From: Bacteroides sp.
Lineage (GTDB): Bacteria; Bacteroidota; Bacteroidia; Bacteroidales; Bacteroidaceae
Length of the DNA: 37,133 nucleotides
Direction of reading: 5' to 3'
NCBI GenBank assembly: GCA_017621035.1
Contig: JAGATY010000059.1
Span: 1-37,133 of the forward strand
In this document: positions 16,478 to 26,170 of the stretch, piece by piece
How positions within the stretch are numbered: position 1 is the first letter of the stretch
Layout: every line of letters starts with the position of its first letter
Program-made: the position numbers and the translations under genes
Notes under the pieces: generated by a model
Told to the model about the DNA's origin: nothing
The model's database searches: none
What the model saw: the letters and a program-made list of their open reading frames with translations, nothing else

Positions 16478-17890
16478 TCAGTGATTATTAACGGTTTTTA
16501 AAACCTCTTGGTCTATTTCAACCTTATGCGAAGCCCGCAACCGTTCTTCCCATGCGCGCTGCAAAGAGGCTTTATAAGCCTCAACAACCCGTTCCCTTAC
16601 CTCTGAATACTCCTCCGGTCCTTTTACTTTTTCGCCTAAAACAACGGTAAAAGGATGTGACAAAGGAGAAGCTATTTTATCTCCTTTGAAAGCCTTCTTG
16701 TCCACATAAGGATTGTCGCCAGAAGCATAGGTTCCCTGCTCAAAAAGCACAAGAACTGGTTGTTTTATCTGAAAGGTATTAGCAATAGTCTCTTTCCACT
16801 GTTCTTCAGGAAGATGCTTCAGAAGCTTGCGGGCGCGTTTGGCCACAGACTTATCTGTACAATGAAGCACGGCACCCTTGAAGCGAGGAGTTTCCCAGTC
16901 AAAAGAGGCGCGATGTTCTGCAAAATAGGTCTGCAGAGCAGACTCGTCGGAAAGGACCGGACGAATCACCTCTTTCCAGGTAATAAGTTCCACCAACCGA
17001 TGTTCACCGTAGGCCTGCAACCGTTGCGCAAAGGAGGTATGCGGTTTCTGCAAGCAGGTAGAGGCATAATCCAATATGGTTTTAGTGATGTAACACTCCA
17101 ACTGTTTCTTGAGTCCTGCCGGATAGGTAGAGGCAAAACGGGCAAAATCGGCACCGGAGTAAGCCTTTCCATCCAACAAAAAGAGAATCTTCTGAGTGGT
17201 TCCTTTTCTTAACAACTCTCTTATGGCGGCAGAATATGATGTGTATTGATACTGCAGTTTCAAACTATCTACCACCGACAGAGCAGCCTTTCGTCGGGCA
17301 GCTTGCAACGTTTGTTTTTTCATCTGCCCCGAAGCAGAAGAGGGATACCGCTCCACCAGTTGTACAATATACAATCCTTGCGGAGTGTAAAAAGGTGATG
17401 AAATAGTGTTTGGCTGCAAGGTATCAACTGCTTGCTCCCACTCCACCGGCATCTGCAAAGGAGAAATCCGGCGCATCTCCTTGTCATCAGAATAGCGTTG
17501 CACGCAGTAGTCGAAATCAACTTTTCCCGATTTCAGACAATGATAAATTGAGTCCATCTGTTGTTCGGCACGGTGCAGAGTGTTAGGAGTGGCTATTTGC
17601 GGAAGGTAACGAAAGAGTTGTTTGACCACCACCTCTTCCCTACCCGTTTCAGGCTTCTCGTGTTCCTGCACCTGGTGAAGAGTTTGAGCCAGCGTAACAG
17701 AGTCGGTCAGATGCTGTAGCAGCAAAACACGACGCAGGCTATCCACCTCCTGCCTAAAAAGAGGAAGCGTATCCATTCCTGCCTGTCGGGCAGCTTTCAC
17801 CTTCAGAGAAAAGAGTAGGCTATCCTGCTGTTGTGCTGACACTTCTACACAAAAGAGGAAACATATCAGTAAAGAGAGGTAACGATTCAT
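16478..17890 (-). CDS. Periplasmic PpiC-type peptidyl-prolyl isomerase
   Basis: The protein has 470 residues. A signal peptide (MNRYLSLLICFLFCVEVSAQ) leads. A parvulin domain spans about 85-190, with QRYSDDKEMRRISPLQM and PFYTPQGLYIVQLVERYPS. A second, weaker one follows around 320-440 (SFDWETPRFKGAVLHCTDKS, HPFTVVLGEKVKGPEEY). It is the first gene of the run leading to mutL and starts 30 bases after the guaB terminator. A near-match promoter (TTTATTTG, one mismatch) lies within that terminator region. Role: folding of exported and outer-membrane proteins. The third domain assignment is by analogy. Confidence 0.8.
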   Translation of the reverse strand: MNRYLSLLICFLFCVEVSAQQQDSLLFSLKVKAARQAGMDTLPLFRQEVDSLRRVLLLQHLTDSVTLAQTLHQVQEHEKPETGREEVVVKQLFRYLPQIATPNTLHRAEQQMDSIYHCLKSGKVDFDYCVQRYSDDKEMRRISPLQMPVEWEQAVDTLQPNTISSPFYTPQGLYIVQLVERYPSSASGQMKKQTLQAARRKAALSVVDSLKLQYQYTSYSAAIRELLRKGTTQKILFLLDGKAYSGADFARFASTYPAGLKKQLECYITKTILDYASTCLQKPHTSFAQRLQAYGEHRLVELITWKEVIRPVLSDESALQTYFAEHRASFDWETPRFKGAVLHCTDKSVAKRARKLLKHLPEEQWKETIANTFQIKQPVLVLFEQGTYASGDNPYVDKKAFKGDKIASPLSHPFTVVLGEKVKGPEEYSEVRERVVEAYKASLQRAWEERLRASHKVEIDQEVLKTVNNH

Positions 17891-17919
17891 TACAAGCTAA
17901 AAGAGTGCAAGACACAAAT

Positions 17920-17978
17920 AAAGCCTCCGCCTCATGCTACAAACGATTTCACGTTCTGCATGAAGAAGCGGAGGCTTT
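17920..17978 (-). terminator. guaB terminator
   Basis: AAAGCCTCCGC (17920-17930) pairs perfectly with GCGGAGGCTTT (17968-17978); a further CATGC/GCATG pairing extends the stem in the loop. On the minus strand the stem ends in TTTATTTG. It separates guaB from the PPIase operon. Confidence 0.75.
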
Positions 17979-18015
17979 CACTTTCCATTCTTAATATATC
18001 TGTCTATCTAATATC

Positions 18016-19503
<1,488 letters not shown>

Positions 19504-19520
19504 TTAAAATTTATTGCGTG

Positions 19521-19528
19521 CAAATATA
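19521..19528 (-). promoter_or_regulatory. -7 box TATATTTG for guaB
   Basis: Minus-strand TATATTTG matches TAnnTTTG and lies 30 bases before the guaB ATG. A clean TTTG 19 bases upstream is not present. Confidence 0.55.
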
Positions 19529-19624
19529 CGCTTTTTATTCAAAACGTCGCACAAGAGCAACTTTTTTTTTCGTTCTACCAAAGCAGATTGTGAAGAGTAG
19601 CACAATTGCAGTCCACAAACAGGA

Positions 19625-19734
19625 GAGAAAACAGCGTATTCCTTCCGGCAAAAGGGTGTTTTCTGAGGAAGAAAAGGTCGTTTTCCGAGAGGCAAAAGAT
19701 AGTTTCCTGAGAGGCAAAAGGACATTTCCTTCCG
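19625..19734. repeat. 22-bp tandem array D (5 units)
   Basis: Units start at 19625, 19647, 19669, 19691 and 19713. All have GNNAAAAG or GAAAA at positions 1-8 and TTTCC or TTTTC in the second half, giving an AAAA...TTTT dyad, for example GAAAAGGTCGTTTTC in the third unit. It lies in the 648-base gap between recQ and guaB. An open frame crosses both arrays in this gap but is an artefact. Confidence 0.75.
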
Positions 19735-19817
19735 CAAGGAATCAACAGAAGAGAGTGATATGTAACAAATCACAACAAACAGAGTCATCAATTTCTTCAT
19801 CACTTGCAAGGCATTTA

Positions 19818-19927
19818 TTCCACACAAGTACGGCTCTTGCTCCACACTTGTGTCCAGTTTGCTCCACACAAGTGTGGAATACGCTCCGCACAAGTGTGGA
19901 ACAAGCCGCATTCAAGCGTTCAACAAA
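19818..19927. repeat. 22-bp tandem array E (4 clear units plus 1 weak) with dyad core
   Basis: Units start at 19818, 19840, 19862 and 19884, plus a weak one at 19906 that keeps CAAG and AAC in register. The consensus is CTCCACACAAGTGTGGAA followed by four variable bases. The third unit contains a perfect dyad CCACAC-AA-GTGTGG and the fourth differs by one base. It is 171 bases from array D in the same gap, and the two consensus words are unrelated. The rest of the gap (about 19529-19624 and 19928-20058) shows nothing recognised. Confidence 0.8.
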
Positions 19928-20058
19928 CACCTTAAAAACAAACGATTACGTTCTTGCAAAAGAAGGAAAAAGTAGAGATTTGGCCTATTCTTGTCACAAA
20001 GAGGTCAGTATAAAAACTAAGACAAATATTTACATCTTACAGGAGGAGTATAAAAAAA

Positions 20059-20128
20059 GAGCGTGGATTATAGGGATGCACACGGAAGAAAGGAAAGAAT
20101 ACCGTGCTAACCCACATAATCCACGCTC
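20059..20128 (-). terminator. Long-armed recQ terminator
   Basis: GAGCGTGGATTAT (20059-20071) pairs perfectly with ATAATCCACGCTC (20116-20128). The 44-base loop has its own partial stem (GCAC-CGG with CCGTGC). On the minus strand the second arm runs straight into TTTTTTTA. It lies 25 bases beyond the recQ stop. Confidence 0.8.
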
Positions 20129-20152
20129 GGGGAAAGATGTATAAAATACTTT

Positions 20153-22336
20153 TTAGTTAGCCATTTCAGAAATAAACTTGATGCGAACCAGACGAATTTC
20201 TACTTCAGTGAAGTCCTCACCTAACTCTTGCATGGCCTCTTCAATATCGTCGGTAGTGGACTCCTTGAAGTAGTCATAAATATCAAGTAGATGGTCTTCG
20301 TCCATGATTTCATCCAGGAAGTAGTCGATATTGAGTTTGGTTCCGGAGTAGACAATGGCTTCCACCTCGTCCAACAGTTCCTCAAACTCGATACCCTTAG
20401 ATACGGCAATGTCATCCAGTGCAACCTTGCGGTCGATAGCTTGAATGATGGCTACTTTCATCTTCGACTTGTTGGCAACGGTGCGCACACGCAAATCTTC
20501 GGGACGTTCAATCTCATTCTCTTCGCAATGCTGCTTGATGAGTTTGCAGAACTCCTGCCCGTAACGTTTTGCTTTACCTGCACCTACGCCGGGAATGTTC
20601 TGCAACTCTTCCAGCGTAATGGGGTAGATGGTTGCCATAGCCTCCAGCGAGGGGTCTTGAAAGATGACGTAAGGCGGAACTTCCAACTGCTTGGAGAGTT
20701 TCTTCCGAAGGTCTTTCAGCATGGTATAGAGTGCCGGGTCTACCGCACACGAACCGCCTCCGCGCATCGGAGTATCTTCTTCTACGTCTTCAAAGTCGGC
20801 ATCCTCTACTATCTTGAATGAGGTAGGTTTCTTTAAGAACTTCTTGCCGGCTTCCGTTACCTTCAGCAGACCATAGTTTTCAACCTCCTTAGTCAGGTAA
20901 CCGGCAATCAGGGCCTGACGGATAACTGCGTTCCACGTCTTGTCTTCTTCGCCCATACCTGAGCCGAACACTTCCAGGTCTTCGTGCAGATGTGCTTGTA
21001 TTTCTGAGGTTTCGCGACCTTGTACCAGGTCTATAATATAGTCCGCCTTGAAATTTTCTTTTACCGCTAGAATTGCTTCAATCACGGTACATAATAATTC
21101 TTGAGCTTCCACTTGTTTTTTAGGATTTAAACAATTGTCACAATTACCACAATTGTCCTCCGTGTACTCTTCGCCGAAATAGTGTAACAACGATTTCCGT
21201 CGACACACGGAAGACTCGGCATAAGCAGCCGTTTCCAACAGAAGCTGCTTGCCAATCTCCTGCTCTGCCACAGGTTTGCCTTGCATAAACTTCTCCAGCT
21301 TCTGCAAATCTTTGTTGGTGTAGAAAGTAATACATTGTCCTTCTCCTCCGTCGCGTCCGGCACGTCCGGTCTCTTGGTAATAGCCCTCCAAGCTCTTAGG
21401 AATATCATAATGAATGACGTAGCGCACATCCGGCTTATCGATACCCATACCGAAAGCGATGGTTGCAACAATCACATCAATCTTCTCCATCAGGAAGTCA
21501 TCTTGGTTTTGGGTACGTGTGGCCGAGTCCATACCTGCATGGTATGCACGTGCATTGATGCCATTGGCCTGTAATATCTCTGCCAACTCTTCTACTTTCT
21601 TTCGACTGAGGCAATAGATGATACCCGACTTTTCAGGATTGTTCTTGATGAACTTAATGATATCCTTATCTATATTTTGTGTTTTGGGACGTACTTCGTA
21701 ATAAAGGTTAGGACGGTTGAACGAAGATTTAAACACCTTTGCATTCACCATTCCGAGGTTCTTCTGAATATCATGTTGAACCTTCGGAGTAGCCGTAGCA
21801 GTAAGTGCAATAACCGGAGCTTTTCCAATCTCGTTGATAATAGGACGAATGCGACGATATTCCGGGCGGAAATCATGTCCCCATTCAGAGATACAGTGTG
21901 CTTCGTCCACGGCATAGAAGGAGATTTTCACAGAACGCAGAAACTCCACATTTTCCTCTTTTGTCAGAGATTCGGGAGCCACGTAAAGCAGTTTTGTTTT
22001 TCCGCTTACGATGTCAGCCTTCACCTGATCGATGGCACCTTTGTTTAAGGAAGAGTTAATAAAATGGGCCACACCGTCTTCTTCACTGAAGTTACGCATG
22101 GCATCGACCTGATTCTTCATCAAGGCAATCAGCGGAGAGATAACAATACCCGTTCCCTCCATCAAGAGTGAGGGCAACTGATAACACAAAGACTTTCCGC
22201 CACCGGTAGGCATCAATACAAATGTGTCATTGCCATCCAACAGGTTCTGTATGATAGCTTCCTGATTTCCTTTAAAAGTATCAAAACCGAAGTACTTCTT
22301 CAGTTGGTCTGTTAAATTGGTTTTCTTCCCTGCCAT
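20153..22336 (-). CDS. recQ: ATP-dependent DNA helicase RecQ
   Basis: The protein has 727 residues from ATG 22336; a longer frame to 22402 would start inside the leader. It has the complete RecQ core: Walker A GGGKS at 45-49, DEAH box at 144-147, motif QETGRAGRDGG near 321-331, then the RQC zinc finger with C378, C396, C399 and C402. A winged helix follows near 410-500, and an HRDC domain at about 534-602 for structured-DNA binding. About 125 residues of acidic helical tail end the chain. RecQ unwinds 3'-5' during recombination repair. It is preceded by a consensus-spaced promoter at 22413-22443 and followed by a terminator, so it is a single-gene transcript. Confidence 0.95.
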   Translation of the reverse strand: MAGKKTNLTDQLKKYFGFDTFKGNQEAIIQNLLDGNDTFVLMPTGGGKSLCYQLPSLLMEGTGIVISPLIALMKNQVDAMRNFSEEDGVAHFINSSLNKGAIDQVKADIVSGKTKLLYVAPESLTKEENVEFLRSVKISFYAVDEAHCISEWGHDFRPEYRRIRPIINEIGKAPVIALTATATPKVQHDIQKNLGMVNAKVFKSSFNRPNLYYEVRPKTQNIDKDIIKFIKNNPEKSGIIYCLSRKKVEELAEILQANGINARAYHAGMDSATRTQNQDDFLMEKIDVIVATIAFGMGIDKPDVRYVIHYDIPKSLEGYYQETGRAGRDGGEGQCITFYTNKDLQKLEKFMQGKPVAEQEIGKQLLLETAAYAESSVCRRKSLLHYFGEEYTEDNCGNCDNCLNPKKQVEAQELLCTVIEAILAVKENFKADYIIDLVQGRETSEIQAHLHEDLEVFGSGMGEEDKTWNAVIRQALIAGYLTKEVENYGLLKVTEAGKKFLKKPTSFKIVEDADFEDVEEDTPMRGGGSCAVDPALYTMLKDLRKKLSKQLEVPPYVIFQDPSLEAMATIYPITLEELQNIPGVGAGKAKRYGQEFCKLIKQHCEENEIERPEDLRVRTVANKSKMKVAIIQAIDRKVALDDIAVSKGIEFEELLDEVEAIVYSGTKLNIDYFLDEIMDEDHLLDIYDYFKESTTDDIEEAMQELGEDFTEVEIRLVRIKFISEMAN

Positions 22337-22412
22337 AATTATCAAGGTTGGTTTTTGCAATATTATTACTAATCTTGTTCTAAAGCTTTGCCTCCGGAGC
22401 AAAGATTCTAAA

Positions 22413-22443
22413 CAAAGTTATAAACATCTTCTTAAACTCCAAG
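22413..22443 (-). promoter_or_regulatory. recQ promoter
   Basis: Minus-strand CTTG (22443-22440), a 19-base spacer and TAACTTTG (22420-22413) fit the Bacteroides -33/-7 layout with one mismatch in the -33 box. It would give a leader of about 70 bases. Confidence 0.6.
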
Positions 22444-22446
22444 CAT

Positions 22447-22487
22447 AATCTACAGAATATTTTTGAATAAAATATTTCGCAGATTAC
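22447..22487. repeat. AT-rich inverted repeat between recQ and clpX
   Basis: TAATCT (22447-22452 region) pairs with AGATTA near 22482-22487, and inside it AATATTTT (22456-22463) pairs with AAAATATT (22469-22476). No T tract follows on either strand, so it may be a weak clpX transcript end, an operator for recQ, or neutral. Confidence 0.45.
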
Positions 22488-22511
22488 AGTTATCTTCGTA
22501 ACCTTTTCATA

Positions 22512-23756
22512 TTAAGCATTTTGAAGTCTTGCAAGATTTGCTTTCTCTATTTGATGCTTTGCATAATCCAAGGTCAATACATACTCTTTTGTTCCGGAAG
22601 AGGGGATTTCGTACATAACATCCATCATGATGGTTTCAACGATGGAACGTAAGCCGCGTGCTCCCAGTTTGTACTCCACAGCTTTGTCTACCACATACTC
22701 GAGCACCGTCTCTTCAAACGTCAGTTTCACACCGTCCATTTCCAGCAGTTTGATGTATTGTTTGATGATGGAGTTCTTAGGCTCGGTCAAGATAGACCGC
22801 AAAGCCGAGCGATCCAAAGGTTGGAGATAGGTAAGAATCGGCAAGCGACCGATAATTTCCGGAATCAGTCCAAAAGACTTCAAGTCTTGCGGAGCGATGT
22901 ATTGCATCAGATTACTTTTATCGATGGTTGCCGTATTGCGTACCGCACCGTAACCCACCACGTGAGCATTCAAGCGTTGTGCAATTTTCTTTTCAATGCC
23001 ATCAAACGCTCCACCGCAAATGAAAAGAATGTTTTTGGTATTTACCGGAATCATCTTCTGGTCAGGATGTTTGCGTCCGCCCTGAGGAGGAACATTCACT
23101 ACGGAGCCTTCCAAAAGTTTCAGCAAGCCCTGTTGCACACCTTCACCACTAACATCGCGCGTGATAGAAGGGTTATCACCCTTACGGGCTATCTTATCAA
23201 TTTCGTCGATAAATACGATGCCGCGTTCTGCCTCAGCCACATTATAATCGGCCACCTGTAAGAGACGTGTCAGCAAACTCTCAATGTCTTCGCCCACATA
23301 TCCGGCTTCGGTCAGCACGGTAGCGTCAACAATCGTAAAGGGAACCTTCAGCAGCTTAGCAATGGTGCGTGCCAACAGAGTCTTTCCTGTACCGGTACTG
23401 CCCACCATAATAATATTAGACTTCTCGATTTCCACATCGTCACCGCTATCGTGTTGTAACAAACGCTTGTAGTGGTTATAGACCGACACAGAAAGGAAGC
23501 GTTTGGCATCGTCCTGTCCTATAACATATTGATCCAGGAACTCTTTTATCTCTTTAGGCTTCGGCAGTTCTTCCAGATTCAGTTTACTGCTTTTCGTACT
23601 TTTTTGTGTGTGCAATGCCTCTTGAGTGATATCGTAAGCCTGGGCAACACAACTATCACAGATGTATCCATTCAGTCCGGTGAGCATGAAATTCACTTCA
23701 CTCTCCGGACGTCCACAAAAGCTGCAACAGATTTTACTTTTTCTTGTATCTGCCAT
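22512..23756 (-). CDS. clpX: ClpX, ATP-dependent unfoldase of the ClpXP protease
   Basis: The protein has 414 residues. The N-terminal zinc-binding domain has C11/C14 and C33/C36. The AAA+ core shows Walker A GSTGTGKT (119-126), pore loop GYVGED (152-157), Walker B VFIDEIDK (181-188), sensor and arginine-finger region [11 protein letters not shown] and a C-terminal GARGLRS. It unfolds tagged proteins and feeds them into ClpP. The loop that docks on ClpP, IGF in E. coli, reads VGY (267-269 region, VVGYG), a conservative variant. It lies 5 bases after clpP, in the usual tandem order. Confidence 0.96.
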   Translation of the reverse strand: MADTRKSKICCSFCGRPESEVNFMLTGLNGYICDSCVAQAYDITQEALHTQKSTKSSKLNLEELPKPKEIKEFLDQYVIGQDDAKRFLSVSVYNHYKRLLQHDSGDDVEIEKSNIIMVGSTGTGKTLLARTIAKLLKVPFTIVDATVLTEAGYVGEDIESLLTRLLQVADYNVAEAERGIVFIDEIDKIARKGDNPSITRDVSGEGVQQGLLKLLEGSVVNVPPQGGRKHPDQKMIPVNTKNILFICGGAFDGIEKKIAQRLNAHVVGYGAVRNTATIDKSNLMQYIAPQDLKSFGLIPEIIGRLPILTYLQPLDRSALRSILTEPKNSIIKQYIKLLEMDGVKLTFEETVLEYVVDKAVEYKLGARGLRSIVETIMMDVMYEIPSSGTKEYVLTLDYAKHQIEKANLARLQNA

Positions 23757-23761
23757 AAGGA

Positions 23762-24424
23762 TTACTTCTTTGTGTAGATTTGGTCAATCATTCCATACTC
23801 CTTAGCCTCTTGAGCCGTCATCCAATAGTCACGGTCAGAATCTTCCCAAACTTTTTCAAACGGAGTGTGGGAGTGGTCGGCTATGATGGTATAGAGTTCC
23901 TTCTTCAACTTCTGAATCTCACGAGCCGTGATTTCGATATCCGAAGCCTGTCCTTGCGCCCCACCCATCGGCTGATGAATCATTACACGGGAGTGCGTCA
24001 AGGCCGAACGTTTTCCCTCGGCACCGGCAACCAATAATACGGCAGCCATAGAAGCAGCCATACCTGTACAGATAGTAGAGACATCGCTGGTAATGAACTG
24101 CATGGTATCGTAAATACCCAATCCGGCATAGACTGAACCACCGGGGGAGTTAATGTATATGGAGATATCTTTGCCCGGGTCTACTGAGTCCAGGTAAAGA
24201 AGCTGTGCCTGAAGTGTATTGGCTGTATAATCATCTATTTGTGTACCAAGGAAGATGATGCGATCCATCATCAAACGTGAGAACACGTCCAACTGTGTTA
24301 CGTTCAGCTGACGTTCTTCCAGGATGTAAGGGTTCAGGTAACCGTTTTGCGACTTAATCACATCGTCCAGCACCATGCTATTGATGCCTAGGTGTTTGGT
24401 AGCATACTTCTTGAAATCGTTCAT
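23762..24424 (-). CDS. clpP: ClpP protease subunit
   Basis: The protein has 220 residues from ATG 24424; an in-frame ATG at 24433 adds three residues and one further upstream would add fourteen, overlapping the leader. The S14-family triad is S125 ([10 protein letters not shown]), H150 (SRVMIHQP) and D199, with the same spacing as the E. coli enzyme. [10 protein letters not shown] (89-98) forms the oxyanion strand. Two heptamers form the chamber of ClpXP. A terminator at 24511-24544 separates it from tig, so clpP probably has its own promoter; a TTTCTTTG one-mismatch box lies near 24456-24463. Confidence 0.96.
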   Translation of the reverse strand: MNDFKKYATKHLGINSMVLDDVIKSQNGYLNPYILEERQLNVTQLDVFSRLMMDRIIFLGTQIDDYTANTLQAQLLYLDSVDPGKDISIYINSPGGSVYAGLGIYDTMQFITSDVSTICTGMAASMAAVLLVAGAEGKRSALTHSRVMIHQPMGGAQGQASDIEITAREIQKLKKELYTIIADHSHTPFEKVWEDSDRDYWMTAQEAKEYGMIDQIYTKK

Positions 24425-24510
24425 AGTTTCCATTGTTAGTTTAAATATCGGATTGCAAAGAAACAAAAAAGAAAAGAGAGGTACAAAGATTCTTCATACA
24501 TTTCTTGCAT

Positions 24511-24544
24511 AAAAAAAGGTGCACCGGCAGAAAACCGATGCACC
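24511..24544 (-). terminator. tig terminator
   Basis: Minus-strand GGTGCATCGG pairs with CCGGTGCACC (one mismatch) around a 7-base loop and runs into TTTTTTT at 24517-24511. Confidence 0.85.
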
Positions 24545-24572
24545 TCTCTATTATATAAATAAGGTGTGTCTC

Positions 24573-25931
24573 TTATTCAAACAATTTATTGAAGTCTGCA
24601 ACAGAGATTTCTTTGTTCTCTAAAGTAACCTGTGTCTTCAAAGCAGCAGCCAGCTTCATGTCGATGGCGCGGTTCACCAGATTCTCTACACCCTCTTTCT
24701 TCTTCAACATTTCCTTAGCATAGTTTTCCAACAAGTCTTCAGGAACATTCAGCATACCGTATTGAGCGAATTGGGCACGAGTAGCGTCTTTTGCCATCTG
24801 GTTGATGTCTACTTGCTCTACTTTGATGTTGTTTGCCTTAACCAACTGTTCCTTAATCAGGTGCCAAGTCAGTTCTTCGATGCTCTTGTCGTAGTTCTCT
24901 TCTACAAACTTCTCTCCCTTATCTTGGTTATTGAGGAGCATAATCTTCTTCAGCAATGCATCGGGGAATTCCAACTTACCAACCTTCTCGGCCAATACTT
25001 TGCGGGCATCGAGCAGGAACTTGAAGTCGCTATCTGCAACAAATTGAGCAGCGATGCTCTCTTTAATCTTGGCACGGAACTCATCAGCGCTCTTCACAAC
25101 ACCTTCACCGAACACCATGTTGAAGATTTCTTCGTTCAGTTCACCCGGTACGAAACGAGAGATTTCTTCTACTTGGAAGCTGAAGTTTGACTTCATATCG
25201 GCAACGGCATCCTTCTCAATCTTCAGCAAAGAAGAGAGTTCATACACGTTTCCGTCCCATGCAGCGTTGGGGTTGAATACCAGCACATCGTTCACCTTTG
25301 CGTTAGCGAAGATGGCTTTCTGTTCTTCGTTCTTCATGTAGCCCGGCATCATAGAGGCACCTTCAATCTGAATACCACCCTCTTTGGTATTGCCGTTTTC
25401 ATCCAACTCAGCCAGCAGACCCTTCACCATATCGTTGTTCTCACCGTAAGCGTCAACCTTTTCATACTTGCCGTTACGTTGAGTGTAAGAAGCTACTTGG
25501 CTTTCAACCATCTCATCTGTGATAGTGATGTTGTAGTAGTCTACCTTATCGCTGTTGCTTACTTCAACCTTGAACTCGGGAGCCAAAGCAATGTCGAACA
25601 AAAACTCAAACTCTTCCATGGTGTCGAAGTCGATGTTCGGTTGCTTGTCTTCGTTAGGAAGAGGCTCGCCCAGGATATTGATTTTATTGTCTTGGATATA
25701 CTTGTAAACGGTTTCAGAAAGTACTTTGTTAACTTCCTCAGCCAATACAGACTTGCCATACATCTTCTTAACCAATCCGGCAGGAACCATACCTGGACGG
25801 AAGCCCGGCATTTGTGCCTTTTGGCGGATATTCTTCAATGATTTTTCTACCTTCTCTTGATAGTCTGCTTTCTCAAGCTTCACGGTAAGCAATGCGCTCA
25901 CCTTGTCAATGTTTTGCAATGAAACGTTCAT
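24573..25931 (-). CDS. tig: Trigger factor (ribosome-associated chaperone / PPIase)
   Basis: The protein has 452 residues. The N-terminal ribosome-binding domain carries a variant of the signature loop (MPGFRPGMVPAGLVKKMYGK, about 39-58; E. coli has GFRxGKxP). The FKBP-like middle domain is partly degenerate: the typical VEKGDxVxxDF motif reads DMVKGLLAELDENGN, as in other Bacteroidetes trigger factors. The C-terminal arm is long and helical (about 270-452). It binds nascent chains at the ribosome exit. It has a consensus promoter immediately upstream and a strong terminator after it, and stands beside clpP-clpX as in most bacteria. Confidence 0.9.
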   Translation of the reverse strand: MNVSLQNIDKVSALLTVKLEKADYQEKVEKSLKNIRQKAQMPGFRPGMVPAGLVKKMYGKSVLAEEVNKVLSETVYKYIQDNKINILGEPLPNEDKQPNIDFDTMEEFEFLFDIALAPEFKVEVSNSDKVDYYNITITDEMVESQVASYTQRNGKYEKVDAYGENNDMVKGLLAELDENGNTKEGGIQIEGASMMPGYMKNEEQKAIFANAKVNDVLVFNPNAAWDGNVYELSSLLKIEKDAVADMKSNFSFQVEEISRFVPGELNEEIFNMVFGEGVVKSADEFRAKIKESIAAQFVADSDFKFLLDARKVLAEKVGKLEFPDALLKKIMLLNNQDKGEKFVEENYDKSIEELTWHLIKEQLVKANNIKVEQVDINQMAKDATRAQFAQYGMLNVPEDLLENYAKEMLKKKEGVENLVNRAIDMKLAAALKTQVTLENKEISVADFNKLFE

Positions 25932-25984
25932 TCTGAGAATTATTTATTTGATTTATATTTTATTCCAAACTCAATTTGAGCGTG

Positions 25985-26015
25985 CAAAATTAGTGTTATT
26001 CTTTCAATTATCAAA
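25985..26015 (-). promoter_or_regulatory. Consensus promoter for tig
   Basis: Minus-strand TTTG (26015-26012), a spacer of exactly 19 bases and TAATTTTG (25992-25985) match the Bacteroides consensus. The leader would be about 45 bases. Confidence 0.8.
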
Positions 26016-26170
26016 AAAGGCAGGCAAATTATTTCAACCAAAGCAAGTTAGTGGACACACCTGCTTCATCAAACAAAGAGAGGAAGAAAGAGTAGAAAAG
26101 AAACCTTTCCCTCTGCCGGTCGTTGTCTATCTGATTTAAAATCCGTATGTTTGTGGCAGTTTTTTCAAGT

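Noticed and set aside
19518-20144. A 208-codon plus-strand open frame across the guaB-recQ gap
   Set aside because: It crosses two 22-bp arrays and a terminator hairpin, has no recognisable domain, and its composition (many R, K, T, S) is that of noncoding AT-biased DNA.
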